Translations under genes and position numbers: made by a program
Assembly: GCA_018228685.1 (NCBI GenBank)
Contig: CP073691.1
Span: forward strand, 1,922,001 to 1,986,000
Source of the DNA: Clostridiaceae bacterium Marseille-Q4149
GTDB taxonomy: Bacteria > Bacillota > Clostridia > Oscillospirales > Oscillospiraceae
Length of the DNA: 64,000 nt
Reading direction: 5' to 3'
Shown here: positions 41,922-49,702 of the stretch, in pieces
How the letters are laid out: every line of letters begins with the position of its first letter
Numbering within the stretch: the stretch's first letter is position 1
The notes under the pieces: generated by a model
Seen by the model: the letters and a program-made list of their open reading frames with translations, nothing else
The model's database searches: none
What the model was told of the DNA's origin: nothing

Positions 41922-42472
41922 TATTTGCCCTTGGCCTTTTCATCTGGTTTTGGCGCTGGAAAGAACTGTTCCAGCATATCCAAACTGTCTTTGGAGGTGT
42001 ACCCCCATAGTACGGAACTGAGTGCGTCAATGGCTTCCCTGCGCCTGCGGTAGTAAGTACGGAATGAGATGTCCCGGATATGCGGACGCAAATTCTCGAT
42101 GATCTCCTCCACATTTTTGAGTTGCTGCGGGGAGAGGAAGGAGTAGTAAAGCAGCCAGTAATAGGCCTCGCCGTTCTTGTGGCGGGTACGAAGCAATTCG
42201 ACTGCTGAATCCAAAAGTTTCAGCATCTTGTGGCTGCGCTCAATGCACTTGGCATGGTGTTCAATATCGCTCCCATTCAGATCGGCGCCGGCCAGATAGA
42301 TGGAATCCAGAAATTCCTCGATGGATGTGCCGTATTCGATCTCAAACTTGGACCGCACATGCTGGACAGAAATCTCCAGGCTCCACACCACATCGCGGTA
42401 TTTTTTCAACAGTTTCCATGTATCATGGTACAGCGGGTTTTCTGCGACATCTTTTTCAACAAATTTTTTCAT
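41921..42472 (-). CDS. Hypothetical helical regulator-like protein, 183 aa
   Basis: The ATG after AAGGAGG gives MKKFVEKDVAENPLYHD; upstream extension of the frame lacks a ribosome site. The protein is all-helical, with a C-terminal segment (FLSPQQLKNVEEIIENLRPHIRDISFRTYYRRRREAIDALSSVLWG) reminiscent of the sigma-region-4-like end of ArpU-type phage regulators. It is the second gene of the right-end operon and ends exactly at the 41.9-kb regulatory sites. A regulatory role is an inference. Confidence 0.6.
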   Translation of the reverse strand: MKKFVEKDVAENPLYHDTWKLLKKYRDVVWSLEISVQHVRSKFEIEYGTSIEEFLDSIYLAGADLNGSDIEHHAKCIERSHKMLKLLDSAVELLRTRHKNGEAYYWLLYYSFLSPQQLKNVEEIIENLRPHIRDISFRTYYRRRREAIDALSSVLWGYTSKDSLDMLEQFFPAPKPDEKAKGK

Positions 42473-42488
42473 GGTAAGACCTCCTTGT

Positions 42489-43625
42489 TCAATTCTCCGC
42501 GATGGGAGAGAGTGTAAGTTCAAAAGTGGTGACCTGTCTGTTCCCGCACAGAATAGACAGGCCAAAACAGAGCGTTGACTGTTCCCGCACGCGGGGTAGT
42601 AAATCTTCCCGGCAGTCACCCGATAAGGGATATAACTTATAGCGGGAGAGGGGGCAACCAAAGCACGAAATCCCTTGTGCCATCAGGATTTGAGCCATCT
42701 TTTGGATGATAATTTCAATGTGCGATTTTGAAACGCTATTGAGTTCGTTTGAAACGATAACCTCATGCTCTATACTTGGTGTGTTTTGGCTGGAGCCTGA
42801 TTCATCGGGGAGTTCCAAACGGATGTTGAGCGTCATAGCGACCTCCTCTTTGTCCACCATAACATCCGATATTTCAAACATGGTGGACAGGTAATTTTTC
42901 AAATAGACCACGCTGCCGTGTCGGCCCGGGAAGGACATAAGGGAGATATAGTCCAGCGCGGCCAGCTTTTTGAGGACGCGGCCGACTGTCGCCCGGGACA
43001 ACCCCCAGCGGACAGCCAGTTCAGTGTAGGCAACAAGAGGATTGCCGGTGCCGTTGCGGAAATAGACTACTGGCCCCAGGTCTGACCCCTGTACCTGATT
43101 ATCGTTGTAGACGGCTGAAACCCAGAGGTCCAGAATAATATCCATTTCGGAGCATCGGCTTGTGCTGATGAGATCTGTGACAACGGAAACGGGTAGAAAG
43201 AAAAAGCCGGTATCCTTTTGGCAGGGAGCATTATATTCAAGCACCGTGTTATGCCGCGCCCAGTCGCAAATTTTATAGCGGATCACATTGCCGCGATCCA
43301 GTGTCTGAAAAGTGATAAAGTGCTGTTTCTGCAGTTGTTCCAGCACTGTCAACGCCTGGCATTGAAACCGTGTGCGAAACCATTGGGACACTTCCTTGAG
43401 TGTGCAGACCCATTCGCCCGGATAGATGGTATAGCTAATACCATCTATCCGGCGGTATGAAGTGCGGAAGTTTGCGTAGCTGCAAAGCACGGTAAAATAA
43501 AAAAGACCAGAGCCTCCGCTTGCGCGAATGCTCCGGTCTGCCATCAGCCGATGGACGAATTGCCGATAAATCCGGCATCGTGGGTAATCCACGACCTGTT
43601 TGATTTGCAATTGATATTCTGGCAT
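42489..43625 (-). CDS. Winged-helix protein, possible replication initiator or element regulator
   Basis: The 378-residue protein starts MPEYQLQIKQVVDYPRC after AAGGAG. It holds two winged-helix-like segments: one near residues 40-115 (SYRRIDGISYTIYPGEWVCTLKEVSQWF) and one near 200-245 (VAYTELAVRWGLSRATVGRVLKKLAALDYISLMSF). Two-winged-helix proteins at this position act as Rep-like initiators or transcription factors in related elements; neither is proven. It is the first gene of the element's minus-strand cascade. Confidence 0.65.
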   Translation of the reverse strand: MPEYQLQIKQVVDYPRCRIYRQFVHRLMADRSIRASGGSGLFYFTVLCSYANFRTSYRRIDGISYTIYPGEWVCTLKEVSQWFRTRFQCQALTVLEQLQKQHFITFQTLDRGNVIRYKICDWARHNTVLEYNAPCQKDTGFFFLPVSVVTDLISTSRCSEMDIILDLWVSAVYNDNQVQGSDLGPVVYFRNGTGNPLVAYTELAVRWGLSRATVGRVLKKLAALDYISLMSFPGRHGSVVYLKNYLSTMFEISDVMVDKEEVAMTLNIRLELPDESGSSQNTPSIEHEVIVSNELNSVSKSHIEIIIQKMAQILMAQGISCFGCPLSRYKLYPLSGDCREDLLPRVREQSTLCFGLSILCGNRQVTTFELTLSPIAEN

Positions 43626-43686
43626 GGTGTACTCCTTTTTATATATAAGGTATGAAATTCGGTATCAGGGTTAAAAAATCGTTGAC

Positions 43687-43715
43687 TTGAACATCTACAA
43701 AGCTTATGCTATACT
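43687..43715 (+). promoter_or_regulatory. Plus-strand promoter for the metG-domain copy
   Basis: TTGAAC and TATACT are separated by 17 bp on the plus strand. It points toward the MetRS-domain gene at 43,916 and would cross the paired ATTGGCAC sites in its leader. Confidence 0.7.
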
Positions 43716-43782
43716 TGTTTCTGTATGGATCTGCTTGAAATAATATGTAGAGTTTATACAGACCTTATTACAGCCGAGCAAT

Positions 43783-43853
43783 TTTATATTGTGGTCGCTT
43801 GTAGGCCGATGAAGCCTATTGCTGTGCCAATTTCAAGCCGATTTTGTGCCAAT
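43783..43853 (-). promoter_or_regulatory. Paired ATTGGCAC sites with weak promoter at the right end of element 1
   Basis: ATTGGCAC occurs at 43,824-43,831 and 43,846-43,853, again 22 bp apart, on the minus strand. Ten bp below is a poor -35 (TTCATC), then an AT-rich -10 region (TATAAA, 43,783-43,788). It would drive the winged-helix gene. The weak core suggests dependence on an activator. The gap 43,626-43,915 holds nothing else except short TCTACAACTTTT repeats near 43,860. Confidence 0.7.
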
Positions 43854-43915
43854 ACAACTTTCTACAACTTTTCTACAACTTTTGCCTCAAACCAGACGGC
43901 ACAGGAGGACATCCT

Positions 43916-44485
43916 ATGGAATCCAAAAAGTTAGAAAAACCATGTGAGAATGCCACTTTTCAAGCTCTGCAAGGCGTGATGAAACCGGATGAAGAGACCG
44001 GAGGGGTGTTCCCCACAATGAAGCCGCTGGACTCTGACAAGAAGGTTTCCAAGGAAGTTTCGGCTCCTGCGGAGGCTGCTCAGGCGGCTCCCGAAGTCGA
44101 GGAAAAAATTGATTTTTCCAATGTGCAGATCGAGCCACTGTTCCAGGATCAGGTGGATTTTGACACCTTCTCCAAGTCCGATTTCCGGGCCGTGAAGGTC
44201 AAGGAATGCGAAGCCGTGAAGAAGTCCAAAAAGCTCTTAAAGTTCGTTTTGGACGACGGAAGTGGCGTAGATCGGGTCATTTTGAGTGGTATTCACGAAT
44301 ATTATGAGCCGGAGGAGTTGGTTGGAAAGACCTGCATTGCAATCACCAATCTGCCTCCGAGAGCGATGATGGGCATTGATTCCTGCGGTATGCTCATCTC
44401 CGCCGTGCATCACGAAAACGGCCAGGAGAAGCTCCACCTGCTGATGGTCGATCCTCACATTCCGGCAGGCGCAAAGCTCTATTGA
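43916..44485 (+). CDS. MetRS C-terminal (EMAP/tRNA-binding) domain protein, element copy A
   Basis: From the ATG after AGGAGG the product starts MESKKLEKPCENATF. After a 34-residue lead it continues as a linker (KPLDSDKK) and the OB-fold tRNA-binding domain of methionyl-tRNA synthetase (VDFDTFSKSDFRAVKVKECEAV, SGIHEYYEPEELVGK, GIDSCGMLISAVHHE). The domain boosts tRNA binding by MetRS, and free-standing forms exist. A near-copy lies at 54.7 kb in more GC-rich form. The copy is probably a target-gene end carried by an element, now expressed from its own promoter. Confidence 0.8.
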   Translation: MESKKLEKPCENATFQALQGVMKPDEETGGVFPTMKPLDSDKKVSKEVSAPAEAAQAAPEVEEKIDFSNVQIEPLFQDQVDFDTFSKSDFRAVKVKECEAVKKSKKLLKFVLDDGSGVDRVILSGIHEYYEPEELVGKTCIAITNLPPRAMMGIDSCGMLISAVHHENGQEKLHLLMVDPHIPAGAKLY

Positions 44486-44515
44486 TTGCCCCCTGATCGG
44501 GCTAAAAAAGCCTCT

Positions 44516-44548
44516 CGTACACCAATCCGTACACCAATTTACACCAAG
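44516..44548 (+). repeat. Tandem 12-bp repeats of CGTACACCAATC
   Basis: CGTACACCAAT occurs at 44,516 and 44,528, with a third partial TACACCAA at 44,540. Clustered short direct repeats just inside an element end look like arm-type binding sites of a tyrosine integrase. This is an inference from position. Confidence 0.5.
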
Positions 44549-44590
44549 GGTGCACCACGGATGCCGAGAAAAATGTGCGATTGAATTTCA

Positions 44591-44616
44591 GCCTCGCAGA
44601 AGTGATTCTGCGGGGC
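44591..44616 (+). terminator. Terminator after the metG-domain copy
   Basis: GCCTCGCAGAA pairs with TTCTGCGGGGC, followed by TGTTTTTTT. Confidence 0.85.
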
Positions 44617-44647
44617 TGTTTTTTTGAAAACTATATATTCAGATATG

Positions 44648-44718
44648 AGACTCGGTGAGAAATCACCGGGTCTTATTTTTTGCGCTCACTACGCCTACTA
44701 AACAGGCGCAGTGGGCGC
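44648..44718 (+). terminator. Two further hairpin terminators
   Basis: GACTCGGTGA/TCACCGGGTC is followed by TTATTTTTT, and GCGCTCACT.../...AGTGGGCGC by TTTTTTG. Together with the stem at 44,591 they insulate the region from upstream transcription. Confidence 0.8.
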
Positions 44719-44771
44719 TTTTTTGTTTTCTAAAACCGGCACAAAAAATTTTTTGAAAAAGTGTGGGAATC

Positions 44772-44807
44772 TCGCAAAAAAATTCGGCAAAGAGAAAGTG
44801 AGAAGGC
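44772..44807. repeat. AT-rich repeat, first copy (second at 52,487)
   Basis: TCGCAAAAAAATTCGGCAAA followed by AGAAAGTGAGA is nearly identical to a stretch at 52,487-52,520. On the minus strand both could encode SHFLFAEFFC, but neither frame has a good start, so I treat it as a DNA element. Confidence 0.65.
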
Positions 44808-45206
44808 GAAAAGCCTTCCGGGAACCTTGAAAATTTCATATACATTCATCAGATACATTCCTTGAGCCAACAGCCAAATGAAGGTACGCCAAGACCCACC
44901 TGCCGCTAACGGTATCAGCGGGACAAAAGGTGGAGAGCGACCCCGAAACCATTCTGAAATATCTGGCAGCTACGGATACGGCCACGACAGGCTTAGGGTA
45001 TAATGATACTTTTCTACGGAACCGGCGGAGTACCCGGCGGGGGTGAGATTCCCATGGACCCGATTCGCTATCGGGCGTCTGATGACTTCCTTTTCTGCAT
45101 TTTGGGTTCGAGGGAAAATGAAATGCAGCGACGAAAGCCCCAAAAGGTATTTTGAGGCTTTCGTGGATCAGAAATGATTCAAATAAAGAGAAAGGAGGAA
45201 AACCCC
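44808..45206 (+). other. Structured leader or gene remnant ahead of parA
   Basis: No confident gene is visible in this 400-base stretch. A 42-codon frame at 44,878 (MKVRQDPPAANGISG) is open but unsupported. Strong stems occur, including CGAAAGCC/GGCTTTCG (about 45,134-45,165) just before the parA ribosome site and GCATTT/AAATGC before it. It may be a structured 5' leader or the eroded end of a replication gene. Confidence 0.4.
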
Positions 45207-45983
45207 ATGGAAAACTGTAAGGTGATCGCCATCACGAATCAGAAGGGCGGCGTTGGCAAAACGACGACCACAGTCAATCTCGGTGTGGGACTTGCAAGCT
45301 CCGGGAAACGGGTCCTGCTGGTGGATGCTGATCCGCAGGGCAGCTTAACCGTGAGCCTCGGCATAAAGAACCCCGACGAGCTGGATGTATCGCTGTCGTC
45401 CCTTATGCAGTCGGTCATTGATGATGAGCCGCTTGCGGAGGGTGCAATTATCCGGCACCAGGAGGGTGTGGATTTGCTTCCCTCGAACATTGAGCTCTCC
45501 GGTATGGAAACAGGTCTGTTCAATGTCATGAGCCGTGAGTATGTTCTGAAGAACGCCATCGACGGCATGAGAAAGAGCTACGACTACATTCTGATTGACT
45601 GTATGCCCTCGCTGGGTATGATGACGGTCAATGCGCTGGTTGCGGCAGACAGTGTGATTATCCCGTCTCAGCCGAACTTCCTGTCAACCAAAGGTCTTAA
45701 CCTGCTTCTGCGCTCCATTTCAAAGATCAAGCGGCAGATCAACCCGAGATTAAAGATTGACGGCATTTTGCTGACGATGGTGGATAACCGCACCAACAAC
45801 GCCAAGGCGATTATTTCCTCGCTTCGTTCCACCGTGGGAGAGAACATCCGCGTGTTTCGCTCCGAGATTCCTTTTTCGGTAAGAGCTGCGGAGTGCAGTC
45901 TTTCCGGAGAAAGCATCTTCTCTCACGACAGGAACGGCAAGGTCGCAGCAGCGTATCTAGCCCCGGGACTGCAACTGAAATAG
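45207..45983 (+). CDS. parA: ParA-family partition ATPase with altered C-terminus
   Basis: The ATG after AAGGAGG gives MENCKVIAITNQKGGVGKTTT. The deviant Walker A KGGVGKTT, the VDADPQG motif and IDCMPSLGMMTVNAL identify a Soj/ParA protein. ParA segregates low-copy plasmids or elements together with ParB. Here the family's end region stops at GKVAAAY and is replaced by LAPGLQLK, and no parB follows. A deletion or recombination junction near 45,955 is likely. Confidence 0.85.
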   Translation: MENCKVIAITNQKGGVGKTTTTVNLGVGLASSGKRVLLVDADPQGSLTVSLGIKNPDELDVSLSSLMQSVIDDEPLAEGAIIRHQEGVDLLPSNIELSGMETGLFNVMSREYVLKNAIDGMRKSYDYILIDCMPSLGMMTVNALVAADSVIIPSQPNFLSTKGLNLLLRSISKIKRQINPRLKIDGILLTMVDNRTNNAKAIISSLRSTVGENIRVFRSEIPFSVRAAECSLSGESIFSHDRNGKVAAAYLAPGLQLK

Positions 45984-46237
45984 TAAATTAAAAGTTTTGG
46001 GATCGTCGCACATCACTTTATGTGGTGCCTGCTTTCACAGATGATCTGGCACATACTCCGCCCGATACTTCTCCAGAGAATCCAATATAATGGATACCAT
46101 TACTATTGCAGAAGAGAGAGCTTGGCCGTAGCGAAAACTGAAGAGACTGGACTGCGTGAAATGGAGAAAAGCAAAACAAACACAGAGATGTACCCGGGAT
46201 AGCAACCGCAAAATTTACTGTGCAAAGATGAGGATGC

Positions 46238-46266
46238 TTGAAAAACGAGGGTTTCTCTGCTACAAT
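46238..46266 (+). promoter_or_regulatory. Promoter upstream of the phosphatase-LRR gene
   Basis: TTGAAA and TACAAT are separated by 17 bp. It reads through the metG-linker remnant into the large gene at 46,496. Confidence 0.65.
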
Positions 46267-46352
46267 TGAAGATATCAAATGAGCAAAACTGCGGTGCAGG
46301 AGCTCCTACACCATATTCGGACAGGATTAGTTTTTCCCTAGTAACTCGAATT

Positions 46353-46495
46353 CTAAAGCCCTTGGACGCTGATAAGAAGGCACAGAGGGAGACTTCTGCC
46401 CCACAGCAACTGCCCTCGCTGCGCCCGCCAGAGGAGCTTTTGCCGGAATTGATGCCGTTGGTCAATAAAGTTGTATTACCTAGGAGGAATATAAA
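46353..46495 (+). pseudogene. Remnant of the metG linker (copy B)
   Basis: The frame ...KPLDADKKAQRETSAP resembles the linker of copies A (KPLDSDKKVSKEVSAP) and C (KPLDTDKKPAKPAE), in the same frame, but continues into unrelated sequence with no tRNA-binding domain. About 20 codons match. It looks like the stub left by an older insertion or deletion at the same target. The gap 45,984-46,352 upstream holds only a promoter. Confidence 0.6.
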
Positions 46496-48700
46496 ATGAG
46501 AGATGTCTATATTGGTCCGATTAAAGCCGTGCTGGATTTCCTGGACAATTCCACAATGGATTTCATTCTCTGTGTCTCGAAGGACAATCTCTCCAAGCCG
46601 CTGCCCTCAAATGTAATGCAGCTGGATTTCGGAGATACCGTCGATGCAGATGACCCGGCGGCGTTTTCTGCGCAATTGGCTGCCGAGGTCGCCTCGTTTC
46701 TCCGGCGACCGGATGCTCGGCCGAAGCTATTCGTCTGCTGCGACTGCGGCGTGTCGAGAAGTGCCGCGCTGGCTGCCGCAATCCGCTGCGCCGATGGTAA
46801 TCCTTACTTCCGCAACCCCGACCTCGCCATTTGGCTCGATCCAAACTATATGCCCAATCCACTGGTCTACCGCCTCATGCGTCAGGCTTTGGACGCTCCT
46901 ATCGCGGAAGATGCTCTTAACACTCGCATGACTCTCAACGCGACCGCCAGACGGGAGGTACTTTCAAGAAACACAACGCAAACTGGCGCGGCAGAAGCAA
47001 AAGAAGATTGTTATGCCAAATGGGAGCAGGAAGATATCGGGAAAGCCAAACGTAACGGCGGCATTGCGACCACCTATCCTGTCGATTTAGGGAAATATTG
47101 CTGGCAAGTGGGAAATATCTTCGTTTTTTTTCACCCATATTTCCCGGCGCATACGCCGCGGGCTTGTCGGCCAATCGGCAGATTGCACCCCAATGAGCGC
47201 CGGTTAGAACTTATATCCCCTGGTCTTGTTGATAAAATTCAAAAGAAAGATTTTGATTTTGTTTATATTCCAGCAACCGAAAGTAGAATTCCTGAAAACA
47301 TCTTTGAACCGGGGATTATTATCGAAACTCCCATCTGGTCCTATGCAAGATACTATGCGGAACAGCACGGGATTCCCGTCCACGCCTATCTTTGCGATGA
47401 CGAGGACTTTGTCCCTTACGGGGAGTACAAGAGCATCAAAGATGTTCTAGAGAAGCAAACCTTTCAGTGTGTGAAAAAGATTAAATTGATTCCGGGTCAG
47501 AGCTGTTTCGAGACCGATGAGACCGATAAGTTTCTTGACCTCTGCTCAAATGTAGACGAATACTGCATCATCGACAGCGATGATGAGAGCCTCCTGCGCG
47601 TCAGAATCGTCGATAGCGATGACGAATATTCCCTGTGTGTCAAAGATGGTGTGTTGTACTGTCGATCCGGATTAGAGCTGTATCGTGTCCCACCCAAAAT
47701 GGAAGGCGTCTTCGCAGTGCCCTCGGGGGTTGACGCACTCCGAATGCACGCATTTTTTCGGTCGGCGCTTACCCAAATTACCCTCCCGGATACTCTTTGT
47801 ACAATCGATGAGTTGGCATTTGAGGACTGCCCGAATCTGGAAAGCCTGTCTTTTCCGGCTAGCGTAACGTGCATCGGAGATCAGCCAGATTGGGATTCTC
47901 CCGTGGCAGACTGTCCCAAACTGCAATCAATTACCGTCGACCCGGCTAATCTGAAATATTTCAGCATCGACGGCGTTCTGTACTCCAAGGAAAATGATTG
48001 CCTGTTAGCTTATCCCTCCGGCAAAAGCGGGCCGTTTGACACGCCGTCCTTTGTGGGGGGATATGCAAACTATTCCTTCCTGGGATGCAGAGCTTTGACA
48101 AGTATCCATCTCGGGCCAAATGTGACGCAAATCGGTAGCTACGCATTTGCAGACTGCACATCGTTGACAGAGCTGCGTCTCCATGCAAAAATCAAGGATC
48201 TTGACCTGTTTTCCATTGCCGGCTGCACAAACCTGAAGGATATTTATGTCGATAACCCATCCTTGATTATTACATTTATTGGTTGGAATATTACATCTAT
48301 CAACGATGCCTCTGTCATCCGCTCTGCCAGAGAAAAATTTCTCCCTACCATCGGTCAAGGGCAACTTGTGGTTCACGCCCCGAAAGGGAGCACCGCCGCG
48401 AAATTCGCAGAACAGTGTGCATTAAAGTTCGAGCCGATGTATAATGGGCAGAGAAAGCAGATCGAATTGGTCTGCAGTAACGATGTCATGGATGCCATCA
48501 TCGATAAGTTTGGAAAGGATGTCACTGTTTTGGCAAATGATATGCAATCTTTCAGAGCAGTAGTGAATACCGCTGTTGGCCATGTTTTCTACAGCTGGGT
48601 GTTTGGATTCGCAGGAAAGGTCACTATCAAATCCCCCAACGATGTCAAAAAATCCTATGCAATCATGGTAAAACAAGCGGCACAAGCCCTAATCGAATAA
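46496..48700 (+). CDS. Phosphatase-like + BspA-type LRR + WYL C-terminal (WCX)-like protein
   Basis: Residues 1-140 resemble small predicted protein-tyrosine phosphatases, with the CX5R loop CDCGVSR (Cys82 to Arg88) and IWLDPNYMPN after it. Residues about 395-580 hold BspA-type leucine-rich repeats (LPDTLCTIDELAFEDCPNLESLSFP, LGPNVTQIGSYAFADCTSL). The last 80 residues (KQIELVCSNDVMDAIIDKFG...FYSWVFGFAGKVTIKSPNDV) resemble the WCX domain found at the end of WYL regulators. I do not know this combination. There is no signal peptide, so it is cytoplasmic, unlike most BspA repeats. A good ribosome site (AGGAGG) precedes ATG. Confidence 0.7.
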   Translation: MRDVYIGPIKAVLDFLDNSTMDFILCVSKDNLSKPLPSNVMQLDFGDTVDADDPAAFSAQLAAEVASFLRRPDARPKLFVCCDCGVSRSAALAAAIRCADGNPYFRNPDLAIWLDPNYMPNPLVYRLMRQALDAPIAEDALNTRMTLNATARREVLSRNTTQTGAAEAKEDCYAKWEQEDIGKAKRNGGIATTYPVDLGKYCWQVGNIFVFFHPYFPAHTPRACRPIGRLHPNERRLELISPGLVDKIQKKDFDFVYIPATESRIPENIFEPGIIIETPIWSYARYYAEQHGIPVHAYLCDDEDFVPYGEYKSIKDVLEKQTFQCVKKIKLIPGQSCFETDETDKFLDLCSNVDEYCIIDSDDESLLRVRIVDSDDEYSLCVKDGVLYCRSGLELYRVPPKMEGVFAVPSGVDALRMHAFFRSALTQITLPDTLCTIDELAFEDCPNLESLSFPASVTCIGDQPDWDSPVADCPKLQSITVDPANLKYFSIDGVLYSKENDCLLAYPSGKSGPFDTPSFVGGYANYSFLGCRALTSIHLGPNVTQIGSYAFADCTSLTELRLHAKIKDLDLFSIAGCTNLKDIYVDNPSLIITFIGWNITSINDASVIRSAREKFLPTIGQGQLVVHAPKGSTAAKFAEQCALKFEPMYNGQRKQIELVCSNDVMDAIIDKFGKDVTVLANDMQSFRAVVNTAVGHVFYSWVFGFAGKVTIKSPNDVKKSYAIMVKQAAQALIE

Positions 48701-48723
48701 GAACCTGTTCTCTTTCCAAACAA

Positions 48724-48751
48724 GTAGGTGCAGCCAATTGGTTGCACCTAC
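48724..48751 (+). terminator. Terminator after the phosphatase-LRR gene
   Basis: GTAGGTGCAGCC pairs with GGTTGCACCTAC, followed by TTTTCG. Confidence 0.85.
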
Positions 48752-48773
48752 TTTTCGATTTTCGGCTGCCCTC

Positions 48774-48825
48774 TTGCAATTTGCAATTCTCCGGGTATAA
48801 TAGCATTATGGGATATGAAATCCCA
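48774..48825 (+). promoter_or_regulatory. Promoter and candidate operator of the LexA-like gene
   Basis: TTGCAA and TATAAT are separated by 16 bp (-10 at 48,796-48,801). Eight bases later TGGGAT and ATCCCA form an inverted repeat with a 5-base spacer (48,809-48,825), a natural place for autorepression. Confidence 0.7.
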
Positions 48826-48846
48826 CACAGAAACAGAGGTGCTGAT

Positions 48847-49461
48847 ATGAGAACAAAGAATCAAGAAACTCTGGACAGGATATTGAAGTTCGTCAACAAG
48901 TACTATCAGGAGCACCACAGCTCTCCTACGATCAACGATGTTGCTGAGGGCGTTGGCGTTGCCAGATCCACTACGCATCGCTACCTTCAGGAGCTGAGTG
49001 ACCGTAACCTGATCGATTACGGCAGAGGTATCTTGTCTGCTCCCCAGAGCGCCAAAATGAAAACGGCCTATGTATCCGCCCCGTTAGTAGGTTCTATTCG
49101 CTGCAGCAATCCGGAGGATGAGGAAGAGTCGATTGAGGAGTATGTCAGCCTCCCGGTCTCTATGTTTGGCAAGGGAGATTTCTACATTCTCCGCGCCAAA
49201 GGCGATTCCATGGTGGATGCCGGAATCGACGAGGACGATCTGCTTGTTATCGAACGCAATTGCCCTGCTCTCGAAGGAGATGTAGTCGTTGCGCTGGACG
49301 AGGACAACCAGAATACGCTGAAGCGATATGCCGGCTACGACAAGGACAGTGGGTATTACATCCTCGAATATGAAAACGAGGCTCGATACCCGGGCAAAAC
49401 CATAAAGGTGCGGAGCTTTCAGGTACAAGGCGTTGCTCGGCACGTGATCAAATCACTCTAA
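48847..49461 (+). CDS. LexA-like repressor
   Basis: The ATG after AGAGGTG gives MRTKNQETLDRILKFVNKYY, an N-terminal winged helix as in LexA (SPTINDVAEGVGVARSTTHRYLQEL). The C-terminal half is an S24 autoprotease with Ser in GDSMVDAG and Lys in NTLKRYAG. The expected cleavage dipeptide (Ala-Gly or Cys-Gly) in the linker reads Cys-Ser here (SIRCSNPEDEE). It probably represses genes of the small element and responds to RecA after DNA damage; whether it can still cleave itself is open. Confidence 0.85.
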   Translation: MRTKNQETLDRILKFVNKYYQEHHSSPTINDVAEGVGVARSTTHRYLQELSDRNLIDYGRGILSAPQSAKMKTAYVSAPLVGSIRCSNPEDEEESIEEYVSLPVSMFGKGDFYILRAKGDSMVDAGIDEDDLLVIERNCPALEGDVVVALDEDNQNTLKRYAGYDKDSGYYILEYENEARYPGKTIKVRSFQVQGVARHVIKSL

Positions 49462-49495
49462 ACAATAATCTAATGTCGATGGGAGATGTGTTGTT

Positions 49496-49689
49496 TTGAA
49501 TGCAAAAGATGTTAAATGCCCGATTTGCGGCACAGTCAACAGAAGTCTCGATTTAGATGAGGCCGATGGATGGAATGTGAACACTGCCATAACGCCGTTC
49601 AGATATTGGCGTACGCTAAAACCAAGCGCGTTCCGGTATATCAGATGGCAGATTGCAATCTCCTCGTTCCGTTGAGCAAGAAAAGATAG
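49496..49689 (+). pseudogene. Small zinc-ribbon gene with frameshift (first)
   Basis: A TTG-started frame reads MNAKDVKCPICGTVNRSLDLDE...DGW, then loses register. One base over, MECEHCHNAVQILAYAKTKR continues the expected second CxxC and tail to a stop. Together they make one zinc-ribbon protein of about 64 residues broken near 49,575. A real mutation or a base-calling error could explain it. Confidence 0.65.
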
Positions 49690-49702
49690 AAGGAGAATGG
49701 CG

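Larger units (their letters stand above)
1..44010. mobile_element. Integrative conjugative element, right-hand part (element 1)
   Basis: A block of about 43 kb, nearly all genes on the minus strand, carries VirB4, VirD4, VirB6-like and VirB2-like transfer genes, a Tad-type pilus set, SSB, DUF932 protein, sigma-like factors and a toxin-antitoxin pair. This gene content is typical of conjugative elements of gut Clostridia. The left end, and presumably the relaxase and integrase, lie outside the window. The right end is inferred from a 17-bp block at 44,010-44,026 that recurs at 54,712-54,728 beside a second copy of the same gene. The exact boundary is an inference. Confidence 0.85.

Noticed and set aside
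1..44010. A relaxase gene in this window
   Set aside because: I looked for the HUH/MobP/MobT motif patterns in the large proteins of the element and saw none; it is presumably beyond the left edge.
44663..44845. A minus-strand 60-codon frame with SHFLFAEFFC, matched by one at 52,342-52,530
   Set aside because: Both are readings of the same AT-rich DNA repeat, lack ribosome sites and diverge outside the repeat; I treat it as a DNA element.
44878..45006. A 42-codon frame upstream of parA
   Set aside because: No ribosome site and overlap with strong stem structures; more likely a leader or remnant.
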